Source: Castellaniella defragrans_A
GTDB lineage: Bacteria > Pseudomonadota > Gammaproteobacteria > Burkholderiales > Burkholderiaceae_B
Assembly: GCF_040394755.1 (NCBI RefSeq)
Contig: NZ_JBEBRQ010000029.1
Direction: 5' to 3' (one strand)
Length of the DNA: 34,273 bases
Shown here one piece after another: positions 26,639-33,887 of the stretch (position 1 is the stretch's first letter; the number at the start of each line of letters is the position of its first letter). Under the pieces are notes generated by a model, which saw nothing but the letters and a program-made list of their open reading frames with translations, was not told where the DNA came from and made no database searches. The position numbers were made by a program, and so were the translations under genes.

Positions 26639-27258
26639 CGCGACGCCCTCGCGGCCAGCCCCTCGGCGACTCGCAGCGCTTCCCCCGGATCATCCAGATC
26701 GACGATGCGCGCCAAGCGCCCATCAGGCGTCACCACATGGAACGCGGCGTTGTGCTCGAACTGGCCCAGGGGCGCGGGGACGACCACGATGCCGAACAGA
26801 CGCAGCAGCCGATCGCGTCCTCCCGGGTCGGCAAACGACAGAAACCGCCAGATCTCCGGATGCGCACTCATGCGGCCCGCATATCCGGCAAGTTCGCGCC
26901 CCTGGTCACGCGGATCGAAACTGATGCTCAGCAGACGCACGCGCGCGGTCAGGCCCCGCTCGTCGATGGCCTGCTGCAGGCGTTCGGTCTGCACACCCTG
27001 GGACAGGCACAGAGACGCGCAACGGGAATAAAAGAAATTGACGATCGCCACGCGGCCATCCGCCGACAGGGCCTCCCGCAGCGAGACTGTCCGGCCATCG
27101 GCCCCAAGCACCCACGCATCGGGCAAGGATGGCGGATCGAGAGCGACGTCCTGACGGCGGGCATCCTCGGCCGTCAGGGCGGTAAAGCCCGCCGTTCCCC
27201 AATACAACGCCCCCACCCCGGCAAACAGGGACAGCAACAGGGCCAGGGTCCAGCGCAT
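26635..27258 (-). CDS. Sco1/SenC/PrrC-family copper chaperone
   Basis: The 207-residue membrane-anchored thioredoxin-fold protein has an N-terminal anchor (about 3-24). Its copper-binding CxxxC is Cys80-Cys84 (FFYSRCASLCLSQG). A distal histidine, His169 in FEHNAAFH, stands where Sco proteins have their DHS ligand. Sco proteins bring copper to terminal oxidases, and for cbb3 enzymes the target is CuB. Its place directly after the cytochrome genes supports that job. The EHN in place of DHS is a small departure from the usual motif. Confidence 0.92.
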   Translation of the reverse strand: MRWTLALLLSLFAGVGALYWGTAGFTALTAEDARRQDVALDPPSLPDAWVLGADGRTVSLREALSADGRVAIVNFFYSRCASLCLSQGVQTERLQQAIDERGLTARVRLLSISFDPRDQGRELAGYAGRMSAHPEIWRFLSFADPGGRDRLLRLFGIVVVPAPLGQFEHNAAFHVVTPDGRLARIVDLDDPGEALRVAEGLAARASR

Positions 27259-27270
27259 CGACGGGCTCTG

Positions 27271-27858
27271 CTACTTCCCGAGCATCGGCAACAGATCCTT
27301 GTCGCCGGCCCAGGGGTCCGGATGATCCTTGGTGGCCTCGCGCTCGACCTGGACCAGCTTGGCGTCGATCGCGCCGGCGCTATTGCCGAAACTCGCCCGG
27401 ATATGGCTGATCACCGCCGCCAGCTCCGCATCCGAGAATTTTTCCTTGAAATGCGGCATCTCGCCGTCGTACTTGGCGCCTCGTACCGTCAACGGCCCTT
27501 TGATGCCATGCAGGACGATACGCACCGTGACCGCCGGATCGCCGACGACCCACTCGGACCCGGCCAGCGGCGGGAACACACCCGGTACACCCGTGCCCGT
27601 CGCCTGATGACAGGCGACGCAATTCGCGGTGTAGAGCATGCCCCCATCCGCGGCGGCAGGCACGGCAAAGTCGGCGGCCACCCGATTGTCACCCAGACTC
27701 GCCGGCATGGGACTGAAGGTCGACCAGATGTAGTACGCCGCCCAGACGAGCAGAGAGCCAATGATGATGAGCACCACCTTGGGTACCGGGCGGCTGCCCT
27801 CGTAGGGTTCGGGCTGCTCGCGCCGCTGCTGGCTGTCCGTGGCCTTGTGATCCGTCAT
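27271..27858 (-). CDS. membrane-anchored mono-haem cytochrome c, oxidase subunit III-like
   Basis: The 195-residue protein has a cytoplasmic N-terminus, one membrane span (about 28-46) and a periplasmic class I cytochrome c domain. The single haem site is CVACH (Cys80, Cys83, His84), and Met134 (DGEMPHF) is the likely sixth ligand. The position after CcoN and CcoO is where CcoP normally lies, but CcoP has two haem sites and this protein has one. It has AGGAGA seven bases before its ATG and follows ccoO by 14 bases. It probably relays electrons to CcoO/CcoN. Confidence 0.92.
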   Translation of the reverse strand: MTDHKATDSQQRREQPEPYEGSRPVPKVVLIIIGSLLVWAAYYIWSTFSPMPASLGDNRVAADFAVPAAADGGMLYTANCVACHQATGTGVPGVFPPLAGSEWVVGDPAVTVRIVLHGIKGPLTVRGAKYDGEMPHFKEKFSDAELAAVISHIRASFGNSAGAIDAKLVQVEREATKDHPDPWAGDKDLLPMLGK

Positions 27859-27872
27859 TCGTATTCTCCTGT

Positions 27873-28463
27873 TCAGCGCAAAGCGGCGTGGGGCTCGATC
27901 GGGTAGGTGTGATCCAACCCGATGAGGTACTCGACCAGATCGAGCGCCTGCGGCGTCGCCACGACGACCCGGCCGACCGGCGCGTACCCCGGCGGCACAT
28001 TGACCACCTTGTCGCCCGGATCGGCCTTGTCCTTGATAGTGAACAGGAACGGGAATGCGGGCATGGTGCTGCCCGGCACGTAGGCGCGCGGCTCATAGAG
28101 GTGGCCGAGGTTCCAGTCCACGCTGGGCTGGCGCGCGCCGATGTTGAACAGGTCCGGCCCCGTGCGCATCGTGCCCAGCAGGTGCGGATGATCGTAGTAA
28201 TAGTCGCCGGCCACCGGCGCGCGCCCCCAGCCGCGCTGGAAATCCGGCGCCTGGGACTGGCTGCGGGGCTGCTGCGAATGACAGTAGACACAGCCGTTCG
28301 AAATGTAGACCGCGCGCCCGCGCAGCTGAGCCTCGGTATAGGGCTTGAGCCCCTCGGACGGCTGCACATCGGACAACTGCATATAGGGCACCACGACAAG
28401 CGTGGCGGTCGCCAGCGCGAGGGTCACCATCGCGCCGCTCAGGAGTTTGTATTCACTTTCCAT
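27873..28463 (-). CDS. ccoO: cbb3-type cytochrome c oxidase subunit II
   Basis: The 196-residue protein is a membrane-anchored mono-haem cytochrome c. The N-terminal anchor lies at about 9-27. The haem site is CVYCH (Cys58, Cys61, His62) within the CcoO signature RAVYISNGCVYCHSQQPR. The axial methionine is Met134 (GSTMPAFPF). DYYYDHPHLLGTMRTGPDL is the conserved CcoO segment. Its ATG follows the ccoN stop after one base, so the two subunits are translationally coupled. It would accept electrons from the mono-haem cytochrome c and pass them to haem b. Confidence 0.96.
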   Translation of the reverse strand: MESEYKLLSGAMVTLALATATLVVVPYMQLSDVQPSEGLKPYTEAQLRGRAVYISNGCVYCHSQQPRSQSQAPDFQRGWGRAPVAGDYYYDHPHLLGTMRTGPDLFNIGARQPSVDWNLGHLYEPRAYVPGSTMPAFPFLFTIKDKADPGDKVVNVPPGYAPVGRVVVATPQALDLVEYLIGLDHTYPIEPHAALR

Positions 28464-28464
28464 C

Positions 28465-30135
28465 TCAAGCCCCCACCATCACCGGCGTTGCGGACCCGCG
28501 TTTGCCATGCAACAGGGCGGGACCCACCCGGCGCGGACCATAGCGCAACGCCATGAGGGCGAAATGCGCGGCAAAGACCAGATGGCCCAGGGTCATGATG
28601 GCGCCGCCCAGCGAGCGGCCTTCGAGATACGGAATCGTGACGCGCACGGAGTCCATGAACGGCCGGCTGGCATCGAGCATCGCCAGGCCCTGCAGCCAGC
28701 CGCCGATCGAGAGCGACACGAAATACACCCCGAAACCGGCCACCACCAGCCAGAAATGCAGGAGGATGAGTTTCGGATGCGGCCATTCCCAGGACATGAC
28801 GCGCGGCATGACGAAATATATGGCGCCGAACATCACCAGCGAAAAGAACCCGTACAGCCCCAAGTGGGCGTGGGCCACGGTGAAATGCGTGAAGTGCGCA
28901 ACGGTGCTGATGGTGCGCAAGGCCTCGAACGACCCCTGCACCGAACTCAGGGTATACATCATGGCGCCCAGCACGATGAAGCGCAGCGTGGGCGAATAGT
29001 ACATGGTGCGGAAATTGCCGCGCATGGTCAGGTGCTGGTTCACCGAAAACGCCAGGACCGGCACGATCATCATCATGCTCTGCACGATGGACAAGGTGAT
29101 CAGCCAATGCGGCACCGGCCCGCCCACCAGGTGATGGCCGCCGACCTGTCCATAAAAGAACGCCAGCGCCCAGAAACCGATCAGCGACAGGTTGTAGGAC
29201 TGGATCGGACGGCCGATGATCTTGGGCAGGAAATAGTAGACCGAGGCCAGGGCGATCGGCGTGTAGTACAGGCCGAGCACGTTATGCCCGAACCACCAGT
29301 TCATCGTCGCCTGCTCGATCCCGAAATGCACGCCGGGGAGCTTGCCGACCAGATACAGCACGGGGAACCAGAACAGGGCGGCGCCCATGTACCAGATCGA
29401 CACATACAGATGGCCGACCTTGCGGTTCTGCAGCGTGAACACCAGGGGCAGCGCGATCAGCGCCCCGCCCAGCACGACCAGAATGCTGATCTGCCAGGGG
29501 ATCTCCAGCCATTCCAGGCCATCGTTGATGCCGACCGCGATACTGCCCAGGCCGGCGATCAGGCCGGCGTTCCACAGCATGCAGCCGAGGATGGCGAAGC
29601 GGCCGCCATACAGGTGGGTCTTGAGCAGACGCGGCAGCGTCCAGAGAGCCACGCCGAAAGCCGCCATCGGCGCCCAGCCATAGGCCACCATGTTCAGGTG
29701 CAGCGTGCGGGTGCGGCCAAAAGTCAGCCAGGCGTACTGGGTGAGGAACTCCGGATCGTGCAGCTTCAGCGAACTGATCAGGCCGAAGATCGAAGCCAGG
29801 ACCAGCCAGACGATGGCACAGCACAGAAAAGTGAACACGACGAAGGCCGTGGAGCGATCGGCTTCCAGGCGCTCGGCGAGCTCGGTTTCGAGACGGCCCG
29901 CGAGCGAGGGGTCGACGACCGCCCGGCCGCTGTCGGCAACGGTCTTTTGCAGACCGGCTTTCTGTTCGGCCGTCGCCGAAGGGTCCTCGACGTAGCCGAT
30001 CTCGCCCGTCGAGAAAATGACGCTCGCCGCCTCGGGGTTCTCATCGAACATGTTGCGCCGCAGCGACCAGATGAAGATGCCCAGACCCGTGACGGATAAA
30101 ATGAACGTGAGCAGGAGTATGGTGACAGTATCCAC
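28465..30135 (-). CDS. ccoN: cbb3-type oxidase subunit I with N-terminal CcoS/FixS-like domain
   Basis: The 556-residue protein reduces O2 at a haem b3-CuB centre. Residues 1 to about 52 (one span, then FIWSLRRNMFDENPE) resemble the assembly protein CcoS/FixS, normally a separate gene. A polar linker leads to the CcoN core from about 95. Core residues seen are His146 (low-spin haem), CuB ligands His284, His334 and His335, Tyr328 (44 residues after His284, as in the His-Tyr cross-link of cbb3 enzymes), His422 and His424 (haems), and Glu208/Glu211. The Glu of the canonical FEG motif is Gln400 (SSVQGSF). The start is GTG with a weak AAGG. It heads a tight operon with ccoO. Confidence 0.93.
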   Translation of the reverse strand: MDTVTILLLTFILSVTGLGIFIWSLRRNMFDENPEAASVIFSTGEIGYVEDPSATAEQKAGLQKTVADSGRAVVDPSLAGRLETELAERLEADRSTAFVVFTFLCCAIVWLVLASIFGLISSLKLHDPEFLTQYAWLTFGRTRTLHLNMVAYGWAPMAAFGVALWTLPRLLKTHLYGGRFAILGCMLWNAGLIAGLGSIAVGINDGLEWLEIPWQISILVVLGGALIALPLVFTLQNRKVGHLYVSIWYMGAALFWFPVLYLVGKLPGVHFGIEQATMNWWFGHNVLGLYYTPIALASVYYFLPKIIGRPIQSYNLSLIGFWALAFFYGQVGGHHLVGGPVPHWLITLSIVQSMMMIVPVLAFSVNQHLTMRGNFRTMYYSPTLRFIVLGAMMYTLSSVQGSFEALRTISTVAHFTHFTVAHAHLGLYGFFSLVMFGAIYFVMPRVMSWEWPHPKLILLHFWLVVAGFGVYFVSLSIGGWLQGLAMLDASRPFMDSVRVTIPYLEGRSLGGAIMTLGHLVFAAHFALMALRYGPRRVGPALLHGKRGSATPVMVGA

Positions 30136-30306
30136 GAGGCCTTTGATTGGTGATTGACGGAAGCAAAAGGCCGGAAATTCGGCCCTCGACAGGCTGTTAT
30201 TATTTTACAGAATTGACATATGATAAATCTATTGGCCTGACCAACCCCGGATTTCCCTATCCCGTCTACGGGATTTCCGGCAGGCTCTCCAACAGGACTC
30301 ACTCAC

Positions 30307-30729
30307 ATGGAATGCACGATCGACTGGCAGGGCCCCGAGGGCATGCTGTTCATTTCACGCACGGGCAGCGGCCACGTGATCGCCATGGACGGCGCGCCCG
30401 ACGGCGGCGGCCAGAATCTGGCCGCGCGGCCGATGGAAACTGTGCTGTCGGGGGCGGGCGGCTGCGCCGCATATGACGTCGTGCTGATCCTCAAGCGTGG
30501 CCGGCACGCGGTCACCGGCTGCCGGGTCAAGCTCACCGCCGAGCGCGCCGACACCGAGCCCAAGGTCTTCACCGCCATCCACTACGCCTTCACGGTCAGC
30601 GGCCGCGGCCTGCCGGCGGCCGCCGTCGAGCGCGCGGTCGAGCTCTCGCACACCAAATACTGTTCGGCCATCGCGATGCTGGAAAAAACCGCCCGCATCA
30701 CGCACTCGGTCGAGGTCCTCGAAGGATGA
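30307..30729 (+). CDS. OsmC-family protein (YhfA-like)
   Basis: The 140-residue product has the OsmC/Ohr fold pattern, with the two redox-active cysteines Cys53 (GAGGCAAYDVV) and Cys119 (HTKYCSAIAML). The RPMETVLSGAGGC and LSHTKYCS segments match the YhfA/OsmC branch more than Ohr. Such proteins reduce organic or lipid hydroperoxides, although the YhfA branch is little studied. The ATG at 30307 has AGGA nine bases upstream. The gene diverges from the oxidase operon across about 170 AT-richer bases that must hold both promoters, which hints at shared oxygen- or stress-dependent control. Confidence 0.9.
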   Translation: MECTIDWQGPEGMLFISRTGSGHVIAMDGAPDGGGQNLAARPMETVLSGAGGCAAYDVVLILKRGRHAVTGCRVKLTAERADTEPKVFTAIHYAFTVSGRGLPAAAVERAVELSHTKYCSAIAMLEKTARITHSVEVLEG

Positions 30730-30754
30730 CATGAGCCCGCCGCGCGGCAGGCAT

Positions 30755-30772
30755 TCCGGGCCGCTGCCCGGA
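30755..30772. other. small stem-loop between convergent osmC-like gene and thyA
   Basis: TCCGGGC (30755-30761) and GCCCGGA (30766-30772) form a 7-bp stem with a CGCT loop, between two convergent stop codons. There is no U-run on either side, so it is at best a weak terminator. Confidence 0.35.
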
Positions 30773-30802
30773 CAGGCTCCCGGGACGCGCCCGAGCGCCC
30801 CC

Positions 30803-31774
30803 CTACACCGCCATCGGCGCCGTCAGCGGCGCATGGTGCCGGTAATCCTCCAGCGCGAAATCCCCGGGCTCGATGCGCTCGAGCCAGTCGGGCTCGTAGC
30901 GTCCGGTCCGGGCATAGTCCGGAATCCGCGCAGACAAGGCCAGGCGCGGCAACGGATAGGGCTCGCGGCGCAGTTGCTCGCGCAGCATGTCCGCATGCGT
31001 TTCGTAGATGTGCGCATCGCCGATGAAATAGCTGAACCAGCGCGGCTCATAGCCCGTCAGGCGGGCCACCAGATGCGTCAGCGCGGCGCCCTCGGCCAGA
31101 TTGAATGGCGTCCCCAGCCCCACATCGTTGCTGCGGATGTACAGGCACAGCGAGAGTTCCCGCGTGGCGGGATTGGCGAGGAACTGATAGAGCAGGTGGC
31201 AGGGCGGCAGGGCCATCTCGTCGAGCTGCGCCCAGTTCCAGCCGTGAAACAGAATGCGCCGGCTGCCCGGATCATGGATCAGGGTATCGAGGCAGGCGCG
31301 CAATTGATCGACCGCCTTGTACAGCAGCACGCTGGGCGTGCCGTCCTCGTCGAGTTCGGCCACCCGGCGATAGCCCAGGCGCTCGGCATCGGCAATACGA
31401 GCCGGCGCGCACGCGGGCAGCAGCTTGTAGGCCGGCCAGCGGCGCCACTGCACACCATAGACCGGCCCCAGATCATCCGGCCCCGAGCGGTGCGGGTTGG
31501 CCAGCCAATGGGCGTTCTCGTTGGCATTCTGGTCCCAGACCCTGCAGCCCAGCGCCCGGAACTGCGCCGCGCTGTCCGCCCCGCGCAGGAAGCCGACCAG
31601 CTCACCCATCGCGGACTTGAAAGCGAGCCGCTTGGTGGTGACAGCGGGAAAGCCCTCACGCAAATCAAAGCGCAGAAAGGCGCCCGGCAGGCTGAGCGTG
31701 CGCACACCCGTGCGGTTGTCCTGCCAGGACCCCTGATCGAAAATGCTCTGGACGAGATCGAGATAGGCCTTCAT
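30803..31774 (-). CDS. thyA: thymidylate synthase
   Basis: The 323-residue product methylates dUMP to dTMP using methylene-tetrahydrofolate. The catalytic cysteine is Cys192 in LPPCHLLYQF. The arginine phosphate-site region RTGVRTLSLPG, the DLGPVYGVQWR motif, RSNDVGLGTPFN and YFIGDAHIYETH are present. It is longer than the common 264-residue bacterial form, with an insertion at about 114-155 between the QWR motif and the dimer-interface region, as in some other proteobacteria. The start overlaps the stop of the CitE-like gene by four bases, so the two are translationally coupled despite unrelated functions. Confidence 0.97.
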   Translation of the reverse strand: MKAYLDLVQSIFDQGSWQDNRTGVRTLSLPGAFLRFDLREGFPAVTTKRLAFKSAMGELVGFLRGADSAAQFRALGCRVWDQNANENAHWLANPHRSGPDDLGPVYGVQWRRWPAYKLLPACAPARIADAERLGYRRVAELDEDGTPSVLLYKAVDQLRACLDTLIHDPGSRRILFHGWNWAQLDEMALPPCHLLYQFLANPATRELSLCLYIRSNDVGLGTPFNLAEGAALTHLVARLTGYEPRWFSYFIGDAHIYETHADMLREQLRREPYPLPRLALSARIPDYARTGRYEPDWLERIEPGDFALEDYRHHAPLTAPMAV

Positions 31775-32592
31775 CGGCCGCCTCGCGCCAGCAGGCGCCG
31801 CGCCCGCTCGATCACCGGCAGATCCACCATGCGCCCGTCCACCCGGAAGGCCAGTGCGCCGCCGCGCTCGGCCTCGGCGACGACACGGCGCGCCCAGTCG
31901 AGTTCATCGGCCGAGGGCAGGAACGCCTCGTGCACGACAGGAATCTGGCGCGGATGGATGCACAGCATACCCCCGAACCCCATGTCGCGCGCCACCGCGA
32001 TCCGGCGCGCCAATCCCTCCAGATCGGAGAAATCGGCATAGACCGTATCCAGCGGCGGCGGCAGGCCATTCATGCTGCTATGCAGCAAAATCTGATAGCG
32101 CACCTGATCGAGAATGCGCGCGGCCCCTTCCGTTTCCGGGCGCGTCCCGAATTCGAGCATCAGGTCCAGAATCCCGAAGGACAGGCGCCAGACCCCGGCC
32201 GCGCTGGCGATGCCGTCCAGGTTGCGCAAGCCGCGCGAGCTCTCGATGACCGGCACCAGGGGCTTGCCCGCCCCGGACACGATATGGACATGACGCGCGG
32301 CCTCGGCCTTGGGCAACACGATCCCGACGACACTGGGCAGCTCGCGGCACAGTGCCAGGTCCTCGTCAAACCAGGGCGTCGTACCGTCATTGATGCGCAC
32401 CATGAAGCGGTCGCCCGGATGCGCCGCCGCAAACTCGGCCAGGTGGCGGCGCGCGGTGGCCTTTTCCCCGGCAGGCACCGAATCCTCGAGATCGACGATG
32501 ACCGCGTCGGCGCCGCTGGCCAAGGCCTTGGGCAGGCGATCGGGACGGATCGCCGGCACGAACAATGCAGTGCGCAGCAGCTTGTCATGCAT
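31771..32592 (-). CDS. HpcH/HpaI aldolase/citrate lyase (CitE-like) family protein
   Basis: The 273-residue TIM-barrel protein belongs to the CitE/Mcl/CLYBL group, which cleaves or forms C-C bonds in acyl-CoA or acid substrates with Mg2+. Typical elements are RTALFVPAIRPDRLPKAL, VDLEDSVP (metal and substrate region), RINDGTTPWFDEDL, PVIESSRGLRN, and SFGILDLMLEFG. The ATG at 32592 has AAGGAG eight bases upstream; a further in-frame Met at 32616 is less likely. It lies between thyA and an enoyl-CoA hydratase gene, which suggests a role in acyl-CoA or organic-acid breakdown. The substrate is not known. Confidence 0.92.
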   Translation of the reverse strand: MHDKLLRTALFVPAIRPDRLPKALASGADAVIVDLEDSVPAGEKATARRHLAEFAAAHPGDRFMVRINDGTTPWFDEDLALCRELPSVVGIVLPKAEAARHVHIVSGAGKPLVPVIESSRGLRNLDGIASAAGVWRLSFGILDLMLEFGTRPETEGAARILDQVRYQILLHSSMNGLPPPLDTVYADFSDLEGLARRIAVARDMGFGGMLCIHPRQIPVVHEAFLPSADELDWARRVVAEAERGGALAFRVDGRMVDLPVIERARRLLARGGR

Positions 32593-32673
32593 TTTGCTGA
32601 CTCCTTGAAACAGCAACCAGAGGCACCCGCCCCCGGCGGCGGACAGACCGATCGACCCGGACAGACGCAGCCA

Positions 32674-33441
32674 TCAGCGGCCCTTCCAGACCGGCGGACG
32701 TTTCTCGGCAAACGCAGTGGCGCCCTCGCGCGCATCCTCCGAGGCAAAAATATGAGCAATGCGCGGGCGCTGCAAATCGAACATCTCGTCCTGGCGCCAG
32801 TTGCGCGCCTGCGCAATGATGCTCTTGGCGGCGCGTACCGCCAGCGGGCCGTTGGCCGCGATGGCGCGGCCCAATGCCAGGGCCTCGTCCAATGCGGCGC
32901 CGGGTTCGGTCAAGCGGTTGACCAGACCAAGCTGGTGCAGGCGCTCGGCGCCCATCATATCGCCCGTCAGCACCGCCTCCATCGCCACGTGATACGGAAT
33001 GCGCGCCGGCAGCCGCAACATGCCGCCCGAGCCAGGCACCAGACCGCGCTTGGTCTCGGGCAAGCCGAAACGGGCCTCGCGCGAGGCCACGATCAAATCA
33101 CATGCCAGCGCCAGCTCGCAACCCCCCGCCAGAGCATAACCCTCGATGGCGGCGATCAGAGGCTTGGCCGGCGGACGCTCGCACAGACCGGCGAACCCGC
33201 GATCCCCCACATAGGGGCGCTGACCGGTCTGGGCAAAGGCCTTGAGATCCATTCCAGAGCAGAAATTGCCGCCCGCGCCAGTCAGGATGCCCAGGTCGAT
33301 CCCCGGATCACTATCCAGCGTATCCAGGGCGGCGGCAAGCGCCTCGGCGACCTCGAAACTGACGGCGTTGCGGGCCTGCGGCCGGTTGATGGTCATGACC
33401 TGAATACGGTCCACGACCCGCAGCTCCAGAATCTCACTCAT
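32674..33441 (-). CDS. enoyl-CoA hydratase/isomerase family protein
   Basis: The 255-residue crotonase-fold enzyme has the oxyanion-hole segments GNFCSGMDLKAF (about 58-69) and GYALAGGCEL. It keeps both glutamates used by hydratases, Glu109 (GGCEL) and Glu129 (GLPETKRGLVPGSGG). Hydration of trans-2-enoyl-CoA is therefore plausible, but the chain length preference is unknown. The ATG at 33441 is preceded by a purine-rich AGGGGGGAA; the frame continues far upstream only through non-coding repeats. An inverted repeat and a -10-like box lie just before it. Confidence 0.94.
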   Translation of the reverse strand: MSEILELRVVDRIQVMTINRPQARNAVSFEVAEALAAALDTLDSDPGIDLGILTGAGGNFCSGMDLKAFAQTGQRPYVGDRGFAGLCERPPAKPLIAAIEGYALAGGCELALACDLIVASREARFGLPETKRGLVPGSGGMLRLPARIPYHVAMEAVLTGDMMGAERLHQLGLVNRLTEPGAALDEALALGRAIAANGPLAVRAAKSIIAQARNWRQDEMFDLQRPRIAHIFASEDAREGATAFAEKRPPVWKGR

Positions 33442-33466
33442 GGTTCCCCCCTGTTTGTCCTTGCTC

Positions 33467-33495
33467 GGTGAATGTAGCTGATTCACCCGATTGTA
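33467..33495 (-). promoter_or_regulatory. operator-like inverted repeat and -10 box before the enoyl-CoA hydratase gene
   Basis: GGTGAAT (33467-33473) and ATTCACC (33481-33487) are a perfect 7-bp inverted repeat with a 7-base spacer. Just upstream on the minus strand lies TACAAT (33490-33495), a good -10 box. The repeat would cover the transcription start, only 26 bases before the ATG at 33441, which is where a repressor such as a TetR- or MarR-type protein would bind. No -35 box of quality was found. Confidence 0.5.
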
Positions 33496-33602
33496 TTGCG
33501 TCTCCGGCGGCGCGGCGCCGAGGCCCTGTCCGCCACAAGCGTAGAGCCATTTTTGGATAGAGGGGGAAAGCGGGGGGGTTCTTGAGCCGCGTCTGGCGGG
33601 TA

Positions 33603-33621
33603 GTCCCGGCAAAGCCGGGAC
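33603..33621. repeat. REP-like palindromic element
   Basis: GTCCCGGC-AAA-GCCGGGAC is a perfect 8-bp stem with a 3-base loop, followed by CGGG. A close variant, CCCGGCGAAAGCCGGACCGGG, occurs at 6208-6228 between rplY and pth. Short GC palindromes reused in intergenic gaps are typical of REP elements, but only two copies are visible here. Confidence 0.4.
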
Positions 33622-33887
33622 CGGGTGAGGTGCGCCGCGCCCCCCTGGGCGCCGGCCGCGAGTTCTCACAAACAAACACAAACAACATACTCCAATAAAA
33701 AAACAACGCACCAACCACCCGCTCCCCAAAAAATCCCTCATCCACCACAAAAGAACGAAACAGATAAAATGAAGCGCAGCGCCCTGGCCCACCCATCGGG
33801 ACAGCCCCCGAGCGCCAGACCCGCGAACCGGCCCCCGACACGAACCCGACCCCATTGACCGCGACTCCCGCCGCCGCCCACCAGCCC

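Larger units (their letters stand above)
33442..33887. other. intergenic region upstream of glyQ and the enoyl-CoA hydratase gene
   Basis: About 446 bases between two divergent genes with no credible coding frame. From left to right it holds an operator-like repeat (33467-33487), a run of seven G near 33572, a perfect palindromic hairpin (33603-33621), and a G-poor, A/C-rich plus-strand stretch of roughly 100 bases (33661-33770). GATAAAAT at 33763-33770 contains the -10-like TAAAAT (33765-33770), a possible glyQ start signal, but no -35 box is evident. Confidence 0.55.

Noticed and set aside
30213..30226. FNR-like site TTGACATATGATAA between the oxidase operon and the OsmC-like gene
   Set aside because: The left half fits TTGAT at four of five bases, but the right half (GATAA) does not match ATCAA, so an FNR/ANR site cannot be claimed.
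33442..33855. N-terminal extension of the enoyl-CoA hydratase frame to 33855
   Set aside because: The extension covers repeat-like non-coding DNA; the crotonase domain begins normally at the ATG at 33441 with a good ribosome site.
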